Assembly (NCBI GenBank): GCA_023105745.1 | Contig: JALGQZ010000003.1 | Location: 43,362,185-43,426,184, forward strand | From: Austropuccinia psidii | Taxonomy: Eukaryota; Basidiomycota; Pucciniomycetes; Pucciniales; Sphaerophragmiaceae | DNA: 64,000 bases | Direction of reading: 5' to 3' | Shown: one piece after another, positions 54,152-64,000 of the stretch | Numbering within the stretch: the first letter of the stretch is position 1 | Layout: each line of letters begins with the position of its first letter | The notes under the pieces: model-generated | Databases searched by the model: none | Told to the model about the DNA's origin: nothing | What the model saw: the letters and a program-made list of their open reading frames with translations, nothing else | Translations under genes and position numbers: made by a program

Positions 54152-55591
54152 TGTCAGGGTGAGTCTATGATAAAGGTGTATATAAGTATTTACAAGCTTT
54201 AACTATGACAGTGACATGGTAAAAATGGATTTTAAAAGATGATAAAGTTGATAATAAATGATTTAAATTAAGATATTAAGGGCTTTACTATAGAGATATA
54301 GTGGTGGTGAGCACTGTTGAAAGCCGTGGGTGCAACTTTTACCTGTTGGGTTACAATAATAAAAGCTACAATACTTAAATTTAAAGTATACCTGATTATT
54401 TTCCAAGAGTATAACTGTTTTTGACAGTTGTACTATGTATGAATTCAAGAGCAGGATGAGGAGACAATTTCTGGCTGTGCAAAGCCTCCTTTTTATCCTG
54501 AAATGGGGTGGAAAGGGTGCTTAACCTTTCCACGTAGAGGAAGTGAAGATTTTTTCACTTTCTAGTACTGGCTTGTGGTTTGCAAACAGCTTGTATAGCC
54601 TATATTGGGCTCAGATGTGGTTTTGAAACCACATCTGGGCGGTTTTCACCAATACAGGGTGAAAATTTTCATCTGGGGATCTCACAGCCTGATTCTGACC
54701 TGTATGACGCGTAGAATGCTGTACAGAAACTGTATGGGATCCCAGTATTGACTGACATATGAGGTATTGAAGTAAAAACATGCTTCTTTGTCTATTTGAC
54801 ACCTCATATTCATGATTATGGGATATTATCCCATGGTAAGGCTGTATATGAAAGCAGGTGGGATTTTAACCTTGAAACAGCCATACCTTTGTCAATTCTT
54901 GAGATATCGACCTCAAAATTTGTTTGGTGTGTAGCCCTGTATGTGCTCTACACAATGGTACCTCATTTGATATGGGTATCATTAAATATGGCAAAGTTAT
55001 CCCATGTACAAGATTTTTGTACATTTGCGTGTTTTAGGCAAAAAGCTGTATTGAGCTTGTTTGCCCCATAGCTTCTGCAGTAGTTGAGATATGAGGAAGT
55101 GAATGGAACCATCAGATAGCCCTGATTGTTCTCTTTCCAAAAAGACCCCACTTCAGGTATCCCACACTAAAACTGTAGAAGTTAGATGGGAGGTGAATGT
55201 TTTGTTCACCCTTATTTGGCCTGAAATTGAGCATAACTCCAGTAATATTGGTGCTAGCTCAGTTTGGCTGGTACCATTGGATAGCCCTGGCTTAGAGATT
55301 TATTGTAAGTACCCATTTAATGGGGTTAAGCCTCTCCTTCTAGATTTTAGATGAGAGGTGAAAATTAAGGTTTATGCTCAGCAATAACTTTGAGCAAGAA
55401 TAACTTTGTTATTCCTAGTCCTATGGTGATGGGACTTATATTTTCAGGAAGAGGTGAGTTTCCTCTTTCGTTTGATACCTTTTGAGCTTATTTGGCTCAG
55501 CTCCATGTTTTGGTGGTATCTTGGCTATACCATTGGTTTATGGTATTTTGGCTGTCATGCTTGTGCTCTGGTTTTGAGTAACAGGATGACA
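54152..55591 (-). repeat. 5' LTR of element C
   Basis: 1440 bp, partner of 45905-47345; followed on the plus strand by CACAA (55592-55596). Confidence 0.94.
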
Positions 55592-55815
55592 CACAAGCTT
55601 CTCCTACCTGAGCTCAACTATGAAATTCATGACAAGGAACTCCTTTGCATAGTTTGGGCTCTCAAGAACTGGAGAGCCTTTCTTCTTTCTCTTTCTCATT
55701 CCTTTGAGCTCTTGAGAGATAAATCTTCCTTTCAATACTTTATGTATTCCAAAGTCTTTACTTGTCTTCAAGCCCACTGGGCTGAATTTCTCTCTGAATT
55801 TCATTTCACTATTAC
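55592..55815 (+). pseudogene. RNase H fragment of element D
   Basis: Continues D's pol after C: ELNYEIHDKELLCIVWALKN through FHFTIT, matching H Pol RNase H. Ends where element E starts. Confidence 0.9.
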
Positions 55816-57227
55816 TGTCAGCCTGTGACTGAAACCCAGAGCACAAGCATGACAGCCAAATACCATAAATCAATGGTATAGCCAAGATAGGACCAAAATA
55901 TGGAGCTTAGCCAAGTCAGCTCAAACGGTATCAAAAGAAAGAGGCAACCCACCACTTTCCAAATACACAAGTCCCACCATCATTGGACAAATAATAACAA
56001 AGTGATTCCTGCTCAAAGTTGTTGCTGAGATAAAACCTTAATTTTCACCTCTCATATAATATCCAGAGGAAGCCGCTTATAAACATCAAATGGGTATTGA
56101 AAATGAAACTTTAGGTGAGGGCTATCCAATGGTACTAGCCAAATTGAGCTAGGACCAGAATTACAGAATTTATGACCAAAATAAGGCCAAATAAGGGTGA
56201 ATGAAATATTCACCCTCATCTATCTTCTACAGTCTTAGTGTTAGATACCTCAAGTGGGGTGATTTGGGAAAGAGCACAAAAAGGGATATCTTATGGTGCC
56301 ATCCATTTCCCCATATCCCATCTAGAACAAAAGTTATGGGGCAGCCAAGCTCCATATAGTTTTGAAGTAAAACATATATATGTACACAGAATCTTGTATA
56401 TGGAATAACTTTTCCATACTTAATGATAACCATATCAAATGAGGTACTATTGTGTAGAACACATCTAGGTATAGACAATGAACCAACGTTTGAGCTTTAT
56501 ATCCCAAAAACTGACAAGGTATTTCAGTTTTAAGCTCAAAATCCCACAGTTAGACCAATACAGTCTTACTGTGGGATATTCTCCCATAAGTATGATTATG
56601 AGGTGTCAAACACACAAAGAAGCTTTATAATTCAATACCTCATAGGTTGGTCAATACTGGGGCCCTGTACAGGTTCTGTATAGCATTCTACGTGTCATAC
56701 ACATCAGAAGAGGGCTATGTGGTCCCCAGATGAAAATTTTCACCCTGTATTGGTGAAAACTGCCCAGATGTGGTTTCAAAGCTAAATCTGAGCCTAATAC
56801 AGAGCATAAAGGCACTCTGAAAGCCACAAGCCAGTATCTGGAAGTGAAAAATCTTCACTTCCTCTACGTGGAAAGGTCTACAAGCCTTTTTCACCCAATT
56901 TTAGGATAAAAAAGGACCTTTTCTCCACCAGAAAAGGTTTCCTCATCCTGCTATTGAATTCCTACATAGTATGACCATCAAAAACAATTTTACTCCTGGA
57001 ACATAATTAGGTTATACTATAAACTTTAGTATTGTAGACTTTATTATTGTAACCCAACAAGTAAAGATGCACCCAGGGCTTTCAACAGCGCTCACCCCCA
57101 CTAATAATTGCTAGTAAAGCCCTTTTATTTTATTAAAACCTACTTTTAACATTATTCTCCATGTCAAAGTCATAGTTTAGGTTGCAAATACTCTTTATTA
57201 TCACCTCTTCTTAGACTCAGCCTGACA
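55816..57227 (+). repeat. 5' LTR of element E
   Basis: 1412 bp, TGTCAGCC...CCTGACA. It is recognisably the reverse complement of the C LTR but much diverged. Confidence 0.9.
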
Positions 57228-57245
57228 TTTTGCAGGCCCGGCCTT
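57228..57245 (+). promoter_or_regulatory. Degraded primer-binding site, element E
   Basis: TTTTGCAGGCCCGGCCTTG after the LTR, differing from the A/C form at four positions. Confidence 0.5.
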
Positions 57246-57968
57246 GTTTTTAGACTCTTTGGACCTTATAAGTGAGTTTTTTATCTTATTTTATTCATTC
57301 TGAAACTTTTGTTTCTTTTTCAGGTGTAAATTTTGTTAAAAAATAAATATAACATATATCTTATATTTGTTTTTTGAGAGGTATACGCTATATACCACTG
57401 TGTTTTCTTTCATTTTAATTAACTTCTTGTGTGGTTTATTATAATTCAATCACCACAAAACCCTTATTTTTGGTGTTTTTTACATATTTAAACACTTTAA
57501 GCCATTATTACAGTCCTTTTTTAATTAAATAAGCACACCTCTTACTGTAAAACCAACAGTTGAGGTCTGGTTGGGTACATTGTCAATTTCAATTACCCTC
57601 TTACATAACCACTTTTTCAGATTACACTTGCTAATTACAAGTTAATCTGTAAGATACTGGTATACAAACAGTGTACCAGATATCTGTAAGCTATATTTCT
57701 GACGTGGAATTGTTAATTCAATTACACTGTCATAATACAAGGGCATAATATAGAAATAAATTTCCCAGAGCCCATTCTTAGACGTGCAAACAGCATTTTA
57801 AGAAATCTTGACTGACAATAAGCCCTCTTTTTCCTGTATTATTCAGTGGAAAAAAACTACATCTCACTAGAGACCCAGTCGCAGGCCAAAATACCAGTGA
57901 AGCCCACAGAACCAGAGGGAAGCGAGGGAAAAGGAAAGAGGCACAGTGAAGGCGTTATAACAGCCAAA
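57246..57968 (+). other. Leader of element E
   Basis: About 720 bp without a credible open frame; the counterpart of 53451-54132 in C. Confidence 0.55.
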
Positions 57969-59188
57969 ATGTGGACACCCATTGCCTCTCAGAGGAATAG
58001 AAAACCACAAAACTCTGCATAAATACAAGGTGAACCCACCTCAACAACTTGTACCGGGAATATTACAGTCATTAACCCAATTGTAACCTCTAAAGGTAAA
58101 TTACCAAAAGCAGCAGACAACAAATTTGTACAAGGAACATTCAAAGGTAAATACCCTAAGAACATAAAGTTTTTTACTTCTTGAAAACACTGATATGTCA
58201 CCTGTACACCTCAGAGACCTTTGTTTCCAAAGGCATCAGCCAGAGAACAGAGAAGGCTTGTCCAGAACCAGAAGACCTGGAAGAGGACACCTTGGACACA
58301 GTGGTGGATGGCAAGACATTGAGGGAAATCATACCCACTATGACATTCACATTCCAATTCAACAGAAAACTTGAACCAGAGGACTGGAAGGATATGGATC
58401 AAGTTCTTCAGCTCCACTAACTCCTCAAAGACCTTTTTCAATGGAGCATGGACAACAAGAGGTTCAACCTGGCATCCCACTGGGAAGAACTTGGAGAAAG
58501 TTTCCAGAAGATCTGTCTCAAAGAGATAGACTTCAGAGAGCTTATGGTAATCACCAAAGGTTGGGAACCCACCAGGAAGTTCAGAATCCTGGAGGTGAGG
58601 GCAAAAAGGATAAGGGACAATCAAGCCACTGTCCAAGCTATAGAAGAACAACTGATGCAGACAGGGCATACTCAGATTCCTTCAGGCTCAGAAGGAGTAG
58701 ACCAAACCAGCTCTCCAGTGGCTTTAAACCATTCAGGAACTAACATATCAGTGGCCAAGGGAAACCATTCTTCACAATCCCAGGAAGCTTCCAGGATAAG
58801 ACAAGGAAACAAGGGCAAAAACAAGACCACCTTCAACCAAAGGAAGAGAGTCAGACCCAATGATCCAGGAGCTGTTGGATTTGGTGAAAGAAGTACACAA
58901 AAACCAGAATTAGTTGTACATAACTCTAAAATCAGTAGTTCTATTAATAGAAATATTACCCCCACTCAGATTGAACATAATGTTGTCACACCTGAGAGTA
59001 ACTTAAAAAGTGATGTGCTGTGGTTACAAATGTGCCAATTTGCTGAGAAAACTCAAAGGAGTTTTGCAGAATTAAAAGAAAGCCATGAGAGGATGAAAGC
59101 ATTTACAGCCTCCATGGACAAAATTGTTGAAACTCTTCAAGAAGAACATGCTCAATTGAGCAAAGCCTCTGAAGAGACCAATAAATGA
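57969..59188 (+). pseudogene. ORF1 of element E running into the coiled-coil region
   Basis: Exon 1 57969-58146 starts with ATG (MWTPIA), is 178 nt as in C, and has a stop at 58020. Intron 58147-58214 (68 bp, GTAAAT...CCTCAG) contains TAA and the ORF2-type ATG (MSPVHLRD). Exon 2 has a stop at 58418, then is open from 58448 to 59188: KICLKEIDFRELMVITKG, Gln-rich tail, then, after an indel near 58850, the coiled coil SEETNK of the other frame. The overlapping ORF2 frame is open at 58441-58743. Confidence 0.7.
58147..58214 (+). other. Predicted ORF1 intron of element E
   Basis: GTAAAT...CCTCAG, 68 bp, phase 1, same splice sites as in C. Confidence 0.6.
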
Positions 59189-60163
59189 CTGAATCAAGTC
59201 TTTGAAGAACAACACCACAGAAAAAGGGACAGGGATTTTCAGGATCAAGACATAAACAAACTGTTTAATCTCTACCATAACAAGAAGCCCCAACCAAAAG
59301 GCCATGTCATTGATAATCCATATCACCAAGAAGACATCAAACCAGATGCCTTTTTTGGGAATAAGGAAAGATCTCCATCTCAATACCAGGATGGAGAAAA
59401 GATGTTATATTCTGAGAAGGAAGCCTTAAGACAGCTTCCTGAGGCCTCAAGCTGGCCCAAATTCTCCGGTACAGGAGAATATGATCTTATGAAACTCATA
59501 GATTATATTGATGGACTCTTCATTGATGTACCAAGCATACCAGAATACTGGATCACTGCTAGACTTAATACAGCATTTAAAGGACATGGTAGTCTTTGGT
59601 ACACATAAATGAAAGAAATCCATGTCAGGAGAAATTGGCCATGGTGGAAGAGTCAAATTTTGCAAAAGTATAGCAATGGTACTCAGATATGGCAAACAAC
59701 CATGTCATTTGAAAGTGACAAGTATTCAGTGGACAAAGATACATATGAATGGTGTCTTAGACAGTCTAAAATACTTGAAGCCATTTATCCTCAAATGAAC
59801 ATTCAGATGAGGAATCACAAACTCCTGACACAAATTCCAGGAGAACTAGAGCATGCAGTGAAATGCAGATGCAGCCCTAATTGCACTCTAGATGACATTG
59901 AAAATACCTTACAAGAAATAAGGAAAAGAACAAACATAGGAAAATATTCCCCATATAAGAGAAGTGGCTTCAAAGAGAAACAACCTTTCAGGGTGGAGTT
60001 CAAAGACAAACCCAGAGAAAGAGTGGCAGAAGTGGCTAAGAAGAAGAATTCTTTCCTCAATTGTGGTTCAACAGACCATTATGCCACTAACTGTCCAACG
60101 GAAAAGAAGAAAGTCTATTCCATTGAGAAAGTCCCCAAGGAGGAATCCCCCACAGGATTCTGA
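59189..60163 (+). pseudogene. Decayed capsid and knuckle of element E
   Basis: Capsid-like domain (SSWPKFSGTGEYD, RRNWPWWKSQ) with a TAA at 59606-59608. The knuckle FLNCGSTDHYATNC has lost its first cysteine. The frame ends at 60163; protease sequence continues in another frame. Confidence 0.9.
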
Positions 60164-61648
60164 ATCCAACTTCATGAGAGATGCCATCGGAGAAAAATCT
60201 GAGGAAGAGAAAGACCCAAGAGATGAAGTTCTAGTGGAATACCAAGAGGAGACCCCACTAGAAATCCAAGCCATACAGTTGGAAGCGGGCATGCCACAGG
60301 ACACTGCCAATAAAAACTTGTGCAAACATACACAGGATGCACAGACATTCCTAGTCACATCAACCAAAGGAATGGCATACATACATGGGACATCCACAAA
60401 AATAACTTTTTACATTGAAACTTCTCAACACCCATTGCTCATAGACAGTGGGGCACACTGCTCCATAGTGGCCAGAAATTATCTGGACAACCACTTCCCA
60501 AATTGGGAAAAATAGCTCTTTCCAACCAAGGCAAAGAACTTCAAAAGTGCTTCAGGAAAGATGACTTCCATTGGGACAATTATCAAAGAGATAATTATAA
60601 CCCACAGCAGGTTAATATCAGACTCCACCCAGAGTTTGTAGTGCTTGATGATACCCACATCCAAGGGTTCTTACTGGGGACAGAGTACCACAGGATGTAT
60701 GGCATTGATATTTACTATAGTAAAAACAGGCACATTACAATTGGTACCAACAAGGAAAACAAATTTTCACTCCATATATACCAAATATCTGCCCAGGATC
60801 CACTGGAAGAGCTACTGAATGAATTCAGAGAGGGCCAGCTCAGCACTACCCTCACCAGTAAACAGAAACTAAGCTTGTTGAAGATGCTGAGAAATAATAG
60901 ACCAGCATTTGCCATTGGTGAGGAACCATTAGGCAAAATTAGAGGCAATGATATAGAACTATATCTGGATGTGGAGAGACCCTTTCCACCCATGCTCAGG
61001 GGACCTCCATACCCAGAAAGTCTTGAGACTAGGAAAGAAATTGAAAAACACATCAATGAACTCCTAGACATGGATATCATAAGAAAGATTGGACAAAATG
61101 AAATAGTGGAAATCACCACTCCTGTCCTGATCACCTGGCATGATGGCAAATCTAGGCTGTGTGGAGATTTTTCAGCTCTGAACAACTACGCAACAGCTGA
61201 CAGGTACCCTATACCTAGGATAACTCATGCCCTAGACAAACTGGCAAAATCCAAATACATAACCAAGATGGATTGTATGAAAGGCTTCCACCAGAATGGG
61301 GTTAAACCAAACTCCATGAAGCTACTCAGAATAATATGCCATATGGGCATATATGAGCACACCAGAATGCCATTTGGCATCAAGAATGCACCAGCCCACT
61401 TCCAAAGGATGATGGACACAATATTTCAAGAAGAAATATTGGAAGGCTGGATGGTAGTATATATTGATCACATAATTATGTACTCAGAGACATGGGAGGA
61501 CCATGTGCAGTACATAGACAGAGTCCTCAGTAAATGCACACCAATCAATCTGAAAAGTTTACTTAAAAAGTGCAATTTTTGCCAACAAAAGCTACTAGCT
61601 CTAGGATATAGAGTCTCAGGTCTTAGTCTGACAATAGACCAGAAATAA
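60156..61648 (+). pseudogene. Decayed protease and RT of element E
   Basis: Protease with DSGAH near 60443, stop at 60513. RT at 60503-61648 is long and open, but its active site reads YIDH instead of YIDD. Ends at a stop in the RT connection (QK then TAA). Confidence 0.9.
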
Positions 61649-61694
61649 TTAGCAGAAGTAATGCAAAAAGCCAGTACCAAAAAACATCAAAGAG

Positions 61695-62272
61695 ATGCAA
61701 TCTTTCCTTGGGGTTGCTAGCTACTATAGGAACCATATCAAAAATTGTGCCCACATAACTAGTAGTCTATATAGGTTATGCTCAAAAGACGTAGTTTTTA
61801 AACTTACCAAGGAAAGAAGGGATGCATATGAGAGGAGCAAACATGAACTCACAAATTCACCTGTACTCATCTTGCCTGACTTTGAACTACCATTCAAGTT
61901 ATACATAGATGCACCATGTATACAAGGCTTAGGAGCAGCCCTTCACCAGAGAAAAATTGTGGATGGTGAACCAAGAGAAGGAATAATATGCTACATCTCT
62001 AGGCAACTGAAAGATTCAGACCCAGGTACGGGGCCACCCAGACTGAATGACTATTCTTACTATGGGCCCTGGAAAGACTCCACTATTATTTGGAGGGTGC
62101 AGTCTTTGAAGTATACACAGACTGCACAGCCTTGAAGTCTTTACTGAACATGAATACTACCAAAAGACACATGTTGAGGTGGCAAATAGCCATCCAAGAG
62201 TATAGAGGAAATATGAACATCATATACAAAGAGGGTAAAGCTCATACCAATGCAGATGGCCTCAGCAGATAG
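61695..62272 (+). pseudogene. Decayed RNase H of element E
   Basis: MQSFLGVASYYRNHI onward, RNase H first Asp present ([16 protein letters not shown]). The frame is lost near 62030 and the end reads 62090-62272 (NADGLSR then a stop). Confidence 0.88.
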
Positions 62273-62447
62273 CCACTGGATAATGTCAAAAGAAACCCAG
62301 CTTATGACCCTGAAGTAGCAGCCAAGATCCCTATCCATTTCATGGAAATATATAGGAGGAAAAAACTTCGGATTTTCTGAATGGGAACCAGTAAGTGGTA
62401 CGCCAAACAGTGGAGACACTGATTAGGAAGGAACAGAAACTCCCATA

Positions 62448-63533
62448 TTGGGAATAGGTTCCTCAGAACTGCACAATGAATTCTTCAATTCAGTGATGAA
62501 CACATATGCCAAAAAACAGTGTGGCATATTGCTGCAACTCGTTAAACACAAATCCAGGAGCCCAGAGCTGGAATCCCAGCTAGAGGAACCCTGCTTGAGG
62601 AACAATAAGGACAGGAAGTTTTTCCTTATAGATTGCCTGCTCTCAAATAGAGAGAAACACACAAGTGCACTCACAGTAGTAGACAGAGACCATATATCCT
62701 TGACCCTCCAGGAATGCTATTACTGCCCCTATATGGGACATATCAGTGAAGATAGGACCAAGGAAAGGGTAGCAAGCACATCCTGGTTGCTCAAATGGCA
62801 GCAAGGGTTTAGTGAATATATCGACCCTTGTGAAAGATGCCAGAATGCAAATAGAAAACATGGGAAAAAGTATGGGCTACTTCAACATATAGAAGAACCC
62901 AAACAACATTGGGAAACCATCAACATGGACTGGGTAACAGGACTTGTCACAGGAGGCAAAGAAAAATTCAATTCTTTCCTGAGCATAGTTGATAGGTTCA
63001 GCAAGAATGTGAGGTGCTTATTATGTCACAAAGAGGATACAGCCATGGATACTGCACTGTTATTTTGGAATAACACAATGTCTACCTGTGGAGTCCCTAA
63101 GATTATCATTAGTGATAGGGACCCTAAATTGCATCAGAATTTTTGGACCAACCTCTATGAAATGCTGGGTACTAAACTTGCTTTTTCCATGGCTTACCAT
63201 CCACAAACAGATGGATTAGCTGAAAGGATGATCCAAACAATTGAAGACATCCTTGGAAGATTCTCTGCCTATGGAATGAAATATAAGGACCATGAAGGTT
63301 ACACCCATGACTGGGTTACCCTTCTACCAGAAGTCCAGCTGGCTTATAACACAAGTCAGGACTCTACCACAGGGAAAACACCTTCACTTGTAGAGAAAGG
63401 GTGGAATGGCCTATTGCCTGTGGATTACTTAAAGAAGAGTCTTCTGACTATCCACCCCACAGCCAAGGACTTGCATCATATGTGGAAGAAGGCTTGTGAC
63501 ACAGCTGCAAAATGCATAGCTGAGGCAAAATAA
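62448..63533 (+). pseudogene. Integrase of element E
   Basis: 361 codons: zinc domain ([18 protein letters not shown]) and core with all three acidic residues ([20 protein letters not shown]), but the segment after DPK differs (LHQNFW for FTSEFW). Ends at TAA (63531). Confidence 0.9.
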
Positions 63534-64000
63534 TACAACAAACAGAGGTGGGACAAATCACACATGGAACCTGACTTTAAAGAGGGGGACGAAGTGTTAG
63601 TGTCTACAAAAACTTCAACAATCTTAAGGGACCAAAGAACATGAGATACTCATTTTAGGGCCCTTTGATATCAATAAGCTGATGGGGGAAAATGCAATGG
63701 AAGTCAGACTCACAGGAGAATTTTCTAGGAAACACCCAGTATTCCCAGTGAGTCTATTTAAGCCATATGTCCAGACAAAGGAGGATAAGCTCCCCTCCAG
63801 GAAGAAGAATCCCACTCCACCAGAAATAGTGGAAGTGTAGGACTCCCCTGGCCCAGTGAAGAAAATTATCAAGGCCAGGAAGATTAGACTGAATGGTAAA
63901 GGCCAGAGGAAGTACTTGACAGATTTAAAAGCCAGACAGCAGATAAAGAAAATTGGTTGTCTGAAGATTCCATACCAGATAGGAACCTTCATCTCAAGAG
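63534..64000 (+). pseudogene. Integrase tail of element E, cut by window end
   Basis: GPF-module and chromodomain-like remnants in several frames, equivalent to 47849-47370 of C; runs off the window. Confidence 0.8.

Larger units (their letters stand above)
45905..55591 (-). mobile_element. Element C: Ty3/gypsy retrotransposon, minus strand
   Basis: LTRs at 45905-47345 and 54152-55591, perfect target duplication CACAA at 45900-45904 and 55592-55596, inserted in the pol gene of D. Genes run right to left. The protein order matches A but sequences form a separate family shared with E. LTRs differ at roughly one base in twenty over the first 200 bases by eye. Coding frames carry several stops and frameshifts. 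Confidence 0.95.
41241..64000 (+). mobile_element. Element D: decayed H-family retrotransposon split by C and E
   Basis: Starts TGTCACAGCC like H. Contains an LTR, leader, gag and pol to 45904; then element C; then pol 55592-55815; then element E to the window end. Its own 3' end is outside the window. The sequence joins exactly across C: GATAGTCACAA at the left edge and CACAAGCTTCT at the right edge match one continuous stretch in H. Many stops and frameshifts show an old copy. Confidence 0.9.
55816..64000 (+). mobile_element. Element E: decayed C-family retrotransposon, cut by window end
   Basis: 5' LTR 55816-57227, then a degraded primer site, leader, ORF1 and ORF2 remnants to the window edge in the integrase tail. 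Inserted in D's pol 224 bp from element C, in the opposite orientation. Flanked on the left by ATTAC; the right end is outside the window, so the duplication cannot be checked. Numerous stops and frameshifts. Confidence 0.92.

Noticed and set aside
41241..64000. Repeat-induced point mutation as the cause of decay
   Set aside because: Stops in D, C and E include transversions (for example AGA to TGA, GAA to TAA) and many indels, and no one-sided C-to-T pattern is obvious by eye. A dinucleotide count would settle it.

Overview
The window is eukaryotic, AT-rich, CpG-poor DNA with no ordinary host gene that I can recognise. It is a stack of transposable elements, mostly Ty3/gypsy LTR retrotransposons. 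Short introns of 62-69 bp with CTGAT/ACTAAT-like branch sites, together with the style of the gag and chromodomain proteins, point to a basidiomycete fungus. From memory, unverified by any search, these Gag/Pol families resemble those that fill the genome of the myrtle rust fungus Austropuccinia psidii.

Layout. Element A (1046-11292, target duplication GTTAC) is a nearly intact young gypsy element in unrecognised flanking DNA. An old solo LTR 'F' (minus strand, 13716-14508 and 39297-40707) is split by element B (14509-39291, duplication AATAT), a decayed relative of A. B is split by DNA transposon G (21354-35182, ~140-bp terminal inverted repeats, 8-bp duplication). G is split by element H (24728-33926, duplication AAGGG), a very young and apparently intact chromodomain gypsy element. 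The right-hand third is a decayed H-family copy, D (from 41241), split by C (minus strand, 45905-55591, duplication CACAA) and again 224 bp further on by E (plus strand, from 55816, running off the window). C and E are one family, more distantly related to A and B.

Main discovery candidate. In A, B, C and E the region before the capsid domain carries two long overlapping reading frames. One runs on into the capsid-zinc knuckle-protease-RT-RNase H-integrase polyprotein (ORF2). The other (ORF1) has a short phase-1 intron and its protein is the better conserved when copies are compared. In A and B the two start codons lie 16 nt apart; in C and E the ORF2 start lies inside the ORF1 intron, so splicing would choose between the products. 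I know of no description of this two-frame, splice-dependent arrangement.

Other points. G contains a long array of ~31-bp hairpins in homopolymeric A/T, a tRNA-like unit and pieces of an intron-bearing gene of unknown function, but no recognisable transposase. H carries a GCGC-rich palindromic tandem repeat in its 3' non-coding region and a cluster of ATACAG motifs in its LTRs. Decayed copies have lost different catalytic or zinc-binding residues. By LTR similarity H and A are the youngest insertions, C is intermediate and B is old.
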